NCBI RefSeq assembly: GCF_003313395.1 | Contig: NZ_QNFZ01000080.1 | Location: 1-44,079 of the forward strand | Reading direction: 5' to 3' | Length of the DNA stretch: 44,079 bases | From: Nonomuraea lactucae | GTDB taxonomy: Bacteria > Actinomycetota > Actinomycetes > Streptosporangiales > Streptosporangiaceae | In this document: positions 16,788-24,360 of the stretch, piece by piece | Position numbering within the stretch: position 1 is the stretch's first letter | Layout: every line of letters begins with the position of its first letter | The notes under the pieces: generated by a model | Databases searched by the model: none | Told to the model about the DNA's origin: nothing | Seen by the model: the letters and a program-made list of their open reading frames with translations, nothing else | Translations under genes and position numbers: made by a program

Positions 16788-16963
16788 CTCAACCCTGCCG
16801 CGCCGCGACGCTAAGGAGGTGCCTGCTCACTTGCCTTCTGGGCGATCGTCCAGGCGGCGAGCCGGACGCGGGGGTTGAAGCCGAGTTATGTGAGAATCTC
16901 ACATTGGGACAACTCGCCCGCTGGTGTGGCCCGTGTTACGTGGAGGTGGATTGCTGGATTGTC

Positions 16964-17245
16964 ATGCCACTCGATGAGAGGAAAGTGGCATGGGGACGAC
17001 GGGGCCACCCGCCGGAGTTCCGGCGCAAGGTGCTGGACCTGCTCGAAGCAGGACGCACGGTGTCCGATCTACCCCGTGACCCGGACATCAGTATCCAGAC
17101 GATCTACACCTGGCGGCGGCAAGCCCGCATCGACCGTGGCCTGGAGCCCGGCCTGCCCAGCAGCGAGAAGGCCGGGTTAGCCGCTGCCGAACGTCGTATC
17201 GCCGAGCTGGAGACCGAACTCCAGGCCATCCAGTGTCGGCGGCCG
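16964..17245 (+). mobile_element. IS3-family OrfA remnant
   Basis: The frame reads RGHPPEFRRKVLDLLEAGRT, then SIQTIYTWRRQARIDRGLEP and AAAERRIAELETELQAIQ. This is the helix-turn-helix plus leucine-zipper of IS3-family OrfA proteins. The zipper end is cut at about 17240, OrfB with the DDE domain is absent, and the sequence continues directly into a broken universal stress gene on the other strand. No terminal repeats are visible. Confidence 0.72.
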
Positions 17246-17279
17246 GGGGGCGTGATGACGACTGCACACCACACCATCG

Positions 17280-17545
17280 ACGTCGCGGTCAGGGTAGCGC
17301 CGTCGTCACCACGTCGACCTTCGGTCGTTCTTGATAGGCCCGATCCTCTCCTGCGGCGAGCACGGTGGCGCAGCCCTCACGCATCCACTTCGCCACCTCG
17401 GCATAACGCCCGTCCCCGATCTCACCACCCATCGCGGCATGGCATGGCCCACCATGAGCGGCACCTCTCGGAGCGCCGCTTCCCTGGCGGCCCCGCTGAC
17501 CACCTCGAGCCCGGCCTGCGATCCATCGACTCACACAATGATCAT
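17280..17545 (-). pseudogene. Universal stress protein remnant with an in-frame stop
   Basis: AGGAGG lies 6 nt before the ATG at 17545. The reading is MIIV-stop-VDGSQAGLEVVS followed by GAAREAALREVPLMVGHAMP. The TGA stands where the family has Gly (GVDGS). After about 17450 the homology shifts frame to AEVAKWMREGCATVLAAGED. The gene ends at the junction with the IS3 remnant, so only the first half of domain 1 survives. A nearby upstream region is shared with the intact stress gene at 17759. Confidence 0.72.
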
Positions 17546-17708
17546 GTCGGACCTCCTGAGCTCCACTGGAAAGGCCGCTTTCAGGATCGAGCGGCGCCCG
17601 CCGAGCGGAAACTCGGCGCTGCCCGGCGCATTGGTTACTCTGCGGCGCGTCGCGGAGTGGCGGCCATCTGGGTCAAGCTTTGACTGGGAAAGGCAAAGCC
17701 TTCTAGGC

Positions 17709-17725
17709 CAGGCCGTTGTGGCCTG
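17709..17725. promoter_or_regulatory. Palindrome upstream of the third universal stress gene
   Basis: CAGGCC-GTTGT-GGCCTG is a perfect 6-bp inverted repeat with a 5-nt spacer, 34 nt before the GTG start. The spacer is one base longer than in the GGGCC-N4-GGCCC sites near hsp20, so DevR-like binding is uncertain. It could also be a hairpin in the leader. Confidence 0.3.
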
Positions 17726-17758
17726 CCGTACGGCGCTGTGGTCTGCAAAGAGTGGAAT

Positions 17759-18598
17759 GTGAACGAGACAAGGGGCGTGGTCATCGGCTATGACGGCTCC
17801 GACTACTCGATGCAGGCGCTGGACTGGGCCATTGACGAGGCCGAGCTGCGAAAACTTCCCCTCACCGTCTGCCACGCGTGGCAGTGGCCGTATGGCAACG
17901 GGGATCAGGCGGCCCGTGACTCGCTGCGCCACGCGGCCGAGCACGTGCTGTGGCACGGCGCCGACTGCGCACGTGCCAGCTCTCCCGGTCTGGACGTGCG
18001 GCCTGACCTGTATGAGGGCTCGGCGACCGGGCGCCTGGAGGAGTTGTCGGCCGATGCCGGACTGCTCGTGGTCGGCTCCCGGGGACTGGGCGCTGTGGCC
18101 AGGGCGGTGACCGGGTCCGTGGCAGCCCATGCGGCGGCCCACGCGCAGTGCCCGGTCATCGTCGTCCGCGGGAGGGGCTCGCTGCCTCGCAGGCCTCACC
18201 AAGGGCCGATCGTGGTGGGTCTGGCGGACGACGGCAAAGCCGACGCGGTGCTCGGCTTCGCCTGCGCGGAAGCGGCCATGCGCGGCCTCCCGGTGCTGGT
18301 GGTGCACGCCTGGCACCAGCCTCCGGTTGCGTGGGGAGGTATGACGTTGCCGATACCTGATCCTCTGGCCGTTCGGAACGCGGCCAATAGCTGGATGGCG
18401 CAGGCCCTCACGCCGTGGCGGGAAAAGCAGCCGAAGGTCCTGATCGAGGCGCGTACGACGCAGTCACGGGCGAGTGAGGCGCTCGCCGCCGTAACCGACG
18501 CGACCCTGGTGGTCGTCGGGAACCCGCACGGACGGTTCGGCTCCGTGCCGGCGGCCATGTTGCGGCATGCGCGCTGTCCGGTCGCGATCGTGCACTAG
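17759..18598 (+). CDS. Universal stress protein, tandem UspA domains
   Basis: This two-domain UspA protein has about 279 residues. Domain 1 opens with GVVIGYDGSDYSMQALDWAI and closes with LLVVGSRGLGAVARAVTGSV; domain 2 opens with PIVVGLADDGKADAVLGFAC and closes with LVVVGNPHGRFGSVPAAMLR. The predicted ATP-binding glycines of domain 1 are intact; those of domain 2 are altered. It is a close paralogue of the protein at 194-1054 (both share an N-terminal GYDGSD-SMQALEWA block and an LxHAAEHVLxHGADCAR block). I chose the GTG at 17759; a GTG at 17738 is also in frame. An inverted repeat lies upstream. Its place beside DevR-type genes suggests a stress or dormancy role. Confidence 0.9.
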   Translation: MNETRGVVIGYDGSDYSMQALDWAIDEAELRKLPLTVCHAWQWPYGNGDQAARDSLRHAAEHVLWHGADCARASSPGLDVRPDLYEGSATGRLEELSADAGLLVVGSRGLGAVARAVTGSVAAHAAAHAQCPVIVVRGRGSLPRRPHQGPIVVGLADDGKADAVLGFACAEAAMRGLPVLVVHAWHQPPVAWGGMTLPIPDPLAVRNAANSWMAQALTPWREKQPKVLIEARTTQSRASEALAAVTDATLVVVGNPHGRFGSVPAAMLRHARCPVAIVH

Positions 18599-18684
18599 AT
18601 GCGCCCTCCCGCCGGCATGATCCGACTCTCGCAGCCCACCTAAGGGCATCCGCTGCCGATACCCGGGAAACGGACATAACGAAA

Positions 18685-18890
18685 TTGCTTGGCGCCACGA
18701 TGGTGACCTGGTGACCGTGGCCAGCCGCCACGGACACGCGACGCTGCCCGCCCGCATCACGGACGCCGCCGCACCCGGCCAGCTCTTCTGTGCCTTCCAC
18801 TGCACGGCCAGCCGGGTGAACGCCCTCACCTCTGATCACGCGGACACGGTCACCTCGCGCCGAGTACAAGGTCACCGCCGTACGGTCGGC
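18685..18890 (+). pseudogene. C-terminal tail of a molybdopterin oxidoreductase
   Basis: The frame reads DGDLVTVASRHGHATLPARI and then APGQLFCAFHCTASRVNALT and SDHADTVTS. This is the molybdopterin-dinucleotide binding domain at the C-terminus of formate dehydrogenase or nitrate-reductase-like enzymes (the block ending in N-LT-D-xDPxSxxPEYK). At about 18858 the homology moves to the next frame, which gives AEYKVTAV. The rest of the gene (700 or more residues) is absent. Such enzymes occur in anaerobic or dormancy regulons, so this is likely island debris. Confidence 0.7.
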
Positions 18891-18899
18891 GCCAGCGCG

Positions 18900-19498
18900 T
18901 CAGGCCGACGCGACAGCGAATCCGATCTCCGGGCGACCCGCCCCGAAGCCCCTGGAAGCGAGGGGCCCTCCAGATGAGGGGTGCGGCGACGGCCCTGCTG
19001 GCGCTGGCGTCGTTCGCGGGTGTCCGGTGGCGGATGGACCGGTACCGCCGGTCCCCGTTGATAGGGCGCGCTCGCGTCGAGTCCTGCCAGTTCCCTGGAG
19101 ATTTGGTCGCCGTGCAGCAGCGTGTAGCCGAGCCGGTTGGCCAGCGTGCTGCCGAGCGTCGACTTCCCGCTCCCAGGTGGGCCACCGACCAGTATCAGCG
19201 TGACCGCTCCGGCCTCCAGATGACGCAGCGCGAGCTCGGCCAGCCGCCGTGCCTCCCGCCCGGCGTCCACGTCGCCCCTCGCGCAGGTGATACATCTCCA
19301 GCACCTGCGGGTGGAAGGCGGCGCTGCCCCCGTGTGCGGCGGCTCGCAGAAGTCCGGGTCCGTGGGTACGACCTCGCGTGGGTACGCCTCGGCCGGCACG
19401 CCGTCCCTGCGGCTGCTTCCGGTAGGCGGCTCCAGCGGATAGCGCTCGGCGAGCGCACCGCGGCGGAGCTGAAAGAGCGTTAGCGTGCCCTCAAGCAC
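18900..19498 (-). pseudogene. AAA-kinase half of an APH/AAA fusion (Rv2004c-like), truncated
   Basis: The minus frame contains REARRLAELALRHLEAGAVT followed by LILVGGPPGSGKSTLGSTLA and LLHGDQISRELAGL. This is the P-loop (Walker A at about 19157-19186) and first helices of the C-terminal AAA domain of the APH/AAA fusion family. Upstream sequence (19280-19498) is open but I cannot match it, and after about 19050 the homology ends. It complements the N-terminal stub at 3997-4122, about 15 kb away on the other strand, so the two may be pieces of one gene split by an inversion, or of two related genes. Confidence 0.6.
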
Positions 19499-19609
19499 GT
19501 CACCCTCAGCCCGAGCCGGATAGGCGACATCGCCCGCGCCGCCCTCGTCCTCAACGGCCGGTGGAATATGATCTCCGTTGAGAGAACCTCACTGGCTGGC
19601 CTGCTCTTC

Positions 19610-20251
19610 CTAGGGCTCGGCGGACGAGCCGGCTAGCGCGCCACGCGGTAGCGGAGGTAGACGACTCTCGAGCACGATCTTCACAGCCGCCTGCACAATC
19701 CGATCCCGAACAGCGGGGATCGACAACGGGCGATACTGATCCTTCAGCCCCGGCTTCGGGATCAGAACCCTCCGCGCCGGCAACGGCCGATACCGCCGCT
19801 CCTGCAGTTCGACAGCCACCTCCTCCAGGAGCCGGTCGACTCCGTACTCCTCGACCTGGGCCACAGTGGTCTTGTCGATGCCCTGTGCGCCGTTATTGGT
19901 GCGTACCGCAACCCACGCGCGCTGCAGCACGTCTCTGCGGCAGACCTTGTCGAACAGCGCATGAAGACCTCCGTCCGGGATCAGCCTTGGCCGCCCGGTA
20001 AAGCGCATGCTGCAGGGCACGGACCGGATCACGCGGAACCCGCGGCTCCCCTGATCCCTTCCGGCGGGACTAGCCTGACCGGCACTCACCGGGCCCCTCC
20101 CTGGACAGTCGCTGCGCATCGACGAAGCAGCGGCCCTTCCCTCACCTCCGGTTGTGTTGTCCGGCCGGCCAATAGCGGTACTACCGCCGCCTCCGACGCC
20201 CACCCGGACCCGCCCACTTCCCGGCTCCGACCGCCGCAGGCTTCGCTTCAT
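19610..20251 (-). pseudogene. Group II intron reverse transcriptase/maturase, truncated
   Basis: Residues 96-195 of this frame read LHALFDKVCRRDVLQRAWVA and then GAQGIDKTTVAQVEEYGVDR and RYRPLPARRVLIPKPG, ending in PLSIPAVRDRIVQAAVKIVL. That is the RT0-RT2 region of LtrA-type group II intron proteins. The YADD catalytic motif, maturase domain X and endonuclease part are all missing because homology stops at about 19665. The N-terminal 90 residues of the open frame have no similarity to RT proteins and are probably intron RNA sequence. Confidence 0.8.
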
Positions 20252-20480
20252 GCTACGGACCGCATCGTCGCTCCCCCATGAACAGGGCCTATGACGCTGG
20301 GCTTCGACCCCGCCCGTTTCCAGACGAAGCCGCCAGCCTGCTACCGGGCCTCCTGGTAGCTACCCGGACCGGACTTCCACCGGCAAGCGACGACGAGCTT
20401 ACGAACAGCAAGATCCACCGCTATGTCACGGCTCACCTCCTGTTCTGCTGGGCGCACGAGAAAACCTCAGTGCGCTCAGG
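20252..20480 (-). ncRNA. Possible 5' part of the group II intron RNA
   Basis: The stretch upstream of the truncated reverse transcriptase on its coding strand has no good coding frame and is rich in short complementary segments (for example CCGGGTAGCTACC and ACCAGGAGGCCCGG). In group II introns the ribozyme domains I-III lie just here. I cannot fold it or locate the 5' splice site, and domains V-VI should be beyond the lost 3' end, so it is not active. Confidence 0.3.
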
Positions 20481-20690
20481 ACGCGGGAGCCAACGACGAG
20501 CGTGGCGCCGCTGGAGAGCTCGACGAGGCGCTGGGCGGCGGGGCCTTTTCTACAGGTCGGGTCTCGACGCGAACACCCGAGCTGCTGGCGCGGGCGGCGC
20601 CCTGCCACACCACGTGCTCCGCCGCCCTGCGCAGATGTGCCTTGGCCTCCTCCTCCGGTTCGCGGTAGGGCAGGCGTGGGAAACAATCAG
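20480..20690 (-). pseudogene. Universal stress protein remnant (middle of domain 1)
   Basis: One frame reads EAKAHLRRAAEHVVWQGAAR, matching the EAKAHLRKAAEHVLYHGADCAR segment of the intact protein at 194-1054. After about 20565 the homology moves to the next frame as AAQRLVELSSGATLVVGSRV. N-terminal and C-terminal parts are missing and an internal frameshift is present. It lies just downstream of the P-type ATPase on the same strand. Confidence 0.7.
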
Positions 20691-20716
20691 GGGCATCGCC
20701 TGAGAGACGTTGGTCC

Positions 20717-23167
20717 CTACCCGCTTCGCACCCGCTTGGCTCGCCGGGCTTTGTGGGCGGCGTCGGCCAGGATCATGGCGGGGATCGCGAATGCGGCCAG
20801 CGCCCAGCCGATCGGCGGCGGGAACGAGCCGCCGAGCACCCCGGCGAGGGGCTGCAGACCGAGGAAGAGCAGCAGCATGACCGCCTCGAAGGCGAGCGCG
20901 CCGAGCAGGAGCGGGTTGGTGCGCCAGCGCAGCCGTCCGATCCACCGGGATTCGCTGCGGCAGGCGAAGGCGTTGGCGAACTGGCCGAGCACGACGGCGG
21001 CGAAGGCCGTCCCCGATGCGGCGGCCAGGAGAGCGGGACTCGGGACGGTGCCGACCTGCCAGCCGCCCAGCAGGAGAACGGCGACGAAGGCGCCCATCTC
21101 GGCCAGTGCCTGGGCAGGGCCGAGGACACCGAAGACGCGGACCAGCAGGCGGCGGTCGACGAGGTTGCCGGTGCGTGCCGGGCCCTGCATCGTGCGGGGG
21201 TTGGCGGGTTCGGCGCCGAGGGCGAGGGCGGGCAGGAGGTCGGTGCCGATGTCGAGGGCGAGCACCTGCAGCACGCTCAGCGCGAGCGGGACGGTGCCGC
21301 CCGACAGCGCCCAGACGGCGAACGGGGTGAGCTCGGCGACGTTGTCGGTCAGGTGGTAGGTGAGGAAGCGGCGGATGTTGGCGTAGGTGGCGCGGCCCAG
21401 TTCGACCGCGGTGACGATGGTGGCGAAGTGGTCGTCGAGCAGCACCAGGTCGGCGGCTTCTCGGGCGACGTCGGTGCCGGAGGCGCCCATGGCGATGCCG
21501 ATGTCGGCCTCGCGCAGCGCGGGGCCGTCGTTGACGCCGTCGCCGGTCATCGCCACGACGTGGCCGCGCGAGCGCAGGGCGCGGGCGATGCGCAGCTTGT
21601 CCTCGGGCGTCACGCGGGCGACGACCACACCGTCGCGGTCGAGCAGCTCGCCCAGCGCCGCGTCGTCACCGGGCAACTCGGCGCCGGTGACAATCAGTTC
21701 GTCCTGGCCGAGCAGGCCCACCTCCTCAGCGATAGCGCGGGCGGTGCCGGGGTGATCGCCGGTGACCATGGCGAGCTTGACCCCGGCGATCCGGCACTTC
21801 CAGATGGCTTCGGCCACGTCGTCCCGGGGTGGGTCGTACAGCCCGATCAGACCGAGCAAGGTCAGATCGCGTTCCTCTGTCCCGTCCGCCCGGGCGACAG
21901 CCAGCACTCGCAGCCCTTGCGCGCTCATCCGGGCCAGTGCTTCCTCCACACCCGGTACGTCGCCGCAGAGCGGGAGCACGGTGTCCGGCGCGCCCTTGAG
22001 GTGCAAGCGGCCGTCGGCCACGACGGAGGCGCGGCGCCTGACCGGGTCGAAAGGGAAGCGCCGGGTGATCTCGCCCGACAGGTCGGCGCCGAGCCTCAGC
22101 GCCTCCACGTGTAAGGCGACCTCCATCGGGTCGCCGACCGGTTTGCCGTCGCTCAGCCGGCCGGTGGAGCTGAGCACGGCCGAGCGCATCACCTCGGCAC
22201 GCGAATGCGCGGGCGTCCACACGTCGGCGACGGTCATCTCGTTGCGGGTCAGCGTGCCGGTCTTGTCAGTACAGATGAACGTGGCCGAGCCGAGCGTCTC
22301 GACCGCCTCCAGGTGGCGGACCAGCGCATTCTTGGCCGCCATGCGTTGCGCTGCACGGGCCAGCGAGAGGGTGACGGTGGGCAGCAGCCCTTCGGGGACC
22401 AGGGCCACCGTGACGCCGATGGCGAACAGGAAGCCCTGCCCGGGCTCCATGCCCAGCAGCAGGGCCAGCCCGAAGAACGCCACCCCGACCGCCAGCGCGA
22501 TCCCGGCGACGATTCTGACCACCTTGCCGAGCTGCACCGCCAGCGGGCTCGGCGGCCGGCTGGCCTCCCGGGTGAGCTTGGCGATCGCGGCCAGCCTGGT
22601 GCGCGGGCCGGTGGCGGTCACGACGGCCTCCGCCTGGCCCTCCACCACGAACGTGCCCGCGTGAGCGCGGTCCCCGGTCTCGGGGCGGACCAGGCGGCTC
22701 TCCCCGGTCAGCATCGACTCGTTGACGGCGAGCGCGTGCACTGCCGTCAACTCCAGGTCTGCCGAGACACGATCGCCGGCCTCCAGCAGCGCTACGTCGC
22801 CGACCACGAGATCGGCCGCGCTGACCAGCAGACGTTTGCCGTCCCGGCGGACCACCGCATTGGCCGGGATGAGCTCGCCCAGCCGCTGGGTGGCCTTGTC
22901 GGCACGGTACTCCTGGGCGAAGGCGAACACCCCGTTCAGCAGCACCACGATGACGATCGCCACGGCCAGCTGCGGCATCCCGGCCAGCAGAGCGAGCCCG
23001 GACGCGCCCCATAGCAGCAGGGCGAAGAAATGCACCATCTGGCGCAGGAGCAGCATCACCGGAGGGGTACGACGAGCAGCCGGAAGCGTGTTGGGCCCGT
23101 CGGCGGCCAGCCGGGTCCGCGCCTCGGCAGCGGTCAGCCCGGGCCTGGCCCGGGACACGGTAGTCAT
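20717..23167 (-). CDS. P-type cation-transporting ATPase (type II, CtpF-like)
   Basis: This 816-residue membrane pump couples ATP hydrolysis to cation transport. The N-terminal cation-ATPase domain reads LTAAEARTRLAADGPNTLP. The actuator domain has MLTGES, TM4 has VALVPEGLLPTVTLSLA, and phosphorylation Asp lies in FICTDKTGTLTRNEMTV. The N domain has LKGAPD, and the hinge reads AMTGDGVNDGPALREADIGI. TM6 has LDIGTDLLPALALGAE, close to Na+/K+- and CtpF-type pumps; no metal-binding CxxC is seen, which argues against a copper or zinc pump. Ion identity is not certain. I chose ATG 23167 with GAGG upstream. CtpF belongs to the DosR regulon in M. tuberculosis, and a CGGCC-N4-GGCCG palindrome lies 46 nt upstream here. 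Confidence 0.92.
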   Translation of the reverse strand: MTTVSRARPGLTAAEARTRLAADGPNTLPAARRTPPVMLLLRQMVHFFALLLWGASGLALLAGMPQLAVAIVIVVLLNGVFAFAQEYRADKATQRLGELIPANAVVRRDGKRLLVSAADLVVGDVALLEAGDRVSADLELTAVHALAVNESMLTGESRLVRPETGDRAHAGTFVVEGQAEAVVTATGPRTRLAAIAKLTREASRPPSPLAVQLGKVVRIVAGIALAVGVAFFGLALLLGMEPGQGFLFAIGVTVALVPEGLLPTVTLSLARAAQRMAAKNALVRHLEAVETLGSATFICTDKTGTLTRNEMTVADVWTPAHSRAEVMRSAVLSSTGRLSDGKPVGDPMEVALHVEALRLGADLSGEITRRFPFDPVRRRASVVADGRLHLKGAPDTVLPLCGDVPGVEEALARMSAQGLRVLAVARADGTEERDLTLLGLIGLYDPPRDDVAEAIWKCRIAGVKLAMVTGDHPGTARAIAEEVGLLGQDELIVTGAELPGDDAALGELLDRDGVVVARVTPEDKLRIARALRSRGHVVAMTGDGVNDGPALREADIGIAMGASGTDVAREAADLVLLDDHFATIVTAVELGRATYANIRRFLTYHLTDNVAELTPFAVWALSGGTVPLALSVLQVLALDIGTDLLPALALGAEPANPRTMQGPARTGNLVDRRLLVRVFGVLGPAQALAEMGAFVAVLLLGGWQVGTVPSPALLAAASGTAFAAVVLGQFANAFACRSESRWIGRLRWRTNPLLLGALAFEAVMLLLFLGLQPLAGVLGGSFPPPIGWALAAFAIPAMILADAAHKARRAKRVRSG

Positions 23168-23212
23168 GTCGGCCAGCCTCGCCTTTCCGCGATGCGGCCT
23201 GGCAGTGACTTT

Positions 23213-23226
23213 CGGCCTCCAGGCCG
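23213..23226. promoter_or_regulatory. Candidate DevR/DosR box before the P-type ATPase
   Basis: CGGCCTCCAGGCCG is a perfect 5-4-5 inverted repeat with the geometry of the hsp20-side sites, but with C instead of G at the outer position. A second, weaker match (GTGACTTTCGGCCT, 23205-23218) overlaps it and resembles the DosR core GGGAC-TTTC-GTCCC. It lies 46 nt upstream of the ATPase start, compatible with a promoter-proximal activator site and short leader. Confidence 0.4.
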
Positions 23227-23693
23227 GGACGTCCGGCACTCCTGGCGCGCCGGCCTGCTGGAGTGCTCAGCGTGCCCGTCCAGCCCGAACCGCAACCGCA
23301 TGATCAACGCCTGGGCGGGTCGCCAGCCCGTTGTCGAGCGAGGCCAGCGATCCTTGATCACCTCAAGGGTGGCGCATCCCTGAGGCCGGCGCAGCGCGAT
23401 GAGTTTGGTCGGCTCCGTCCCGCCTCCTCGGCCAGTCCACGCTCCGTCGGCGACGTCTCGCCCGTCGGCGGCACCGCTTTCAGCTCGGGTTCCCCACTTC
23501 CTTGCGAGGTCCAGCGGGCGCCCGCTCCTGCTCGGAGGTCAGTAGGTCAGCAAGGGAGTGCCGATCCGCGCCAGATGGCGCTCAGCCGATCGCGCGGAGC
23601 AGGCTCCGCGTCGGCGTCCAAATACCTCAGCGTGCATGGATTAAGACTTCGGCCTCTTCTGGGATGCTGGATCGTGTGACTAACTTCGGAGGC
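23227..23693. other. Intergenic region between divergent P-type ATPase and devR
   Basis: About 470 nt without a supported gene. It has a hairpin with arms CGCGGAG (23593-23599) and CTCCGCG (23604-23610), and an AT-rich stretch from 23620 to 23645 that may hold the devR promoter. Nothing else is evident. Confidence 0.5.
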
Positions 23694-24335
23694 ATGATTC
23701 GTGTGTTCCTCCTCGATGACCATGAGGTCGTCCGGCGCGGAGTCGCCGCCCTGCTGGACTCCGAAGACGACATCGAGGTCATCGGAGAGGCGGGGACAGC
23801 CGAGTCGGCCATCGCCCGCATCCGCGCGCTCAAGCCCGACGTTGCGGTGCTCGACGTGCGGCTGCCCGACGGCAACGGGATCGACGTGTGCCGGGAGGTC
23901 CGCTCCCGGCTACCTGGGCTGGCGTGCCTGATGCTGACCTCGTTCGCAGACGACGACGCCCTGTTCGACGCGGTCATGGCAGGTGCCGCCGGCTACGCGC
24001 TCAAGCAGATCCACGGCTCCGACCTGGTCGGAGCCGTGCGCACGGTGGCCTCGGGCCAGTCCCTGCTCGACCCGCAGACCACCGCGGCCATGCTGCAGCG
24101 CCTGCGCGACCAGGCCGCCCGAAAAGATCCCCTCGCCGCGCTGTCAGAGCAGGAACGCCACATCCTCGACCTGATCGGCGAAGGCCTGACCAACCGGCAG
24201 ATCGGCGAACGGCTGTTCCTGGCCGAGAAGACGGTCAAGAACTACGTCTCCAACCTGCTGTCCAAGCTCAACATGCAACGCCGCACCCAGGCCGCCGCCC
24301 TGTCCGCCCGCTTGCAGGCCGACAAGCCGGAATGA
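23694..24335 (+). CDS. devR: DosR/DevR (OsdR)-type response regulator
   Basis: This 213-residue NarL/LuxR-type response regulator has a receiver domain (residues 1-120) and a C-terminal LuxR HTH (150-210). The receiver has acidic D8-D9, phosphoacceptor D54 (in VLDVRLPDGNG), T82 and K104. The HTH contains LTNRQIGERLFLAEKTVKNY, with K179, K182 and N183 at the same numbers as the DNA-contact residues of M. tuberculosis DosR. It is thus a DevR-family regulator of hypoxia and dormancy genes. GGAGG ends only 1 nt before the ATG at 23694, so an in-frame GTG at 23676 or ATG at 23664 may be the real start. No histidine kinase gene is nearby; phosphorylation must come from elsewhere. Its likely targets are the flanking stress genes. 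Confidence 0.93.
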   Translation: MIRVFLLDDHEVVRRGVAALLDSEDDIEVIGEAGTAESAIARIRALKPDVAVLDVRLPDGNGIDVCREVRSRLPGLACLMLTSFADDDALFDAVMAGAAGYALKQIHGSDLVGAVRTVASGQSLLDPQTTAAMLQRLRDQAARKDPLAALSEQERHILDLIGEGLTNRQIGERLFLAEKTVKNYVSNLLSKLNMQRRTQAAALSARLQADKPE

Positions 24336-24360
24336 CGACGCCCCCGCTCGCCGTCGCGGC

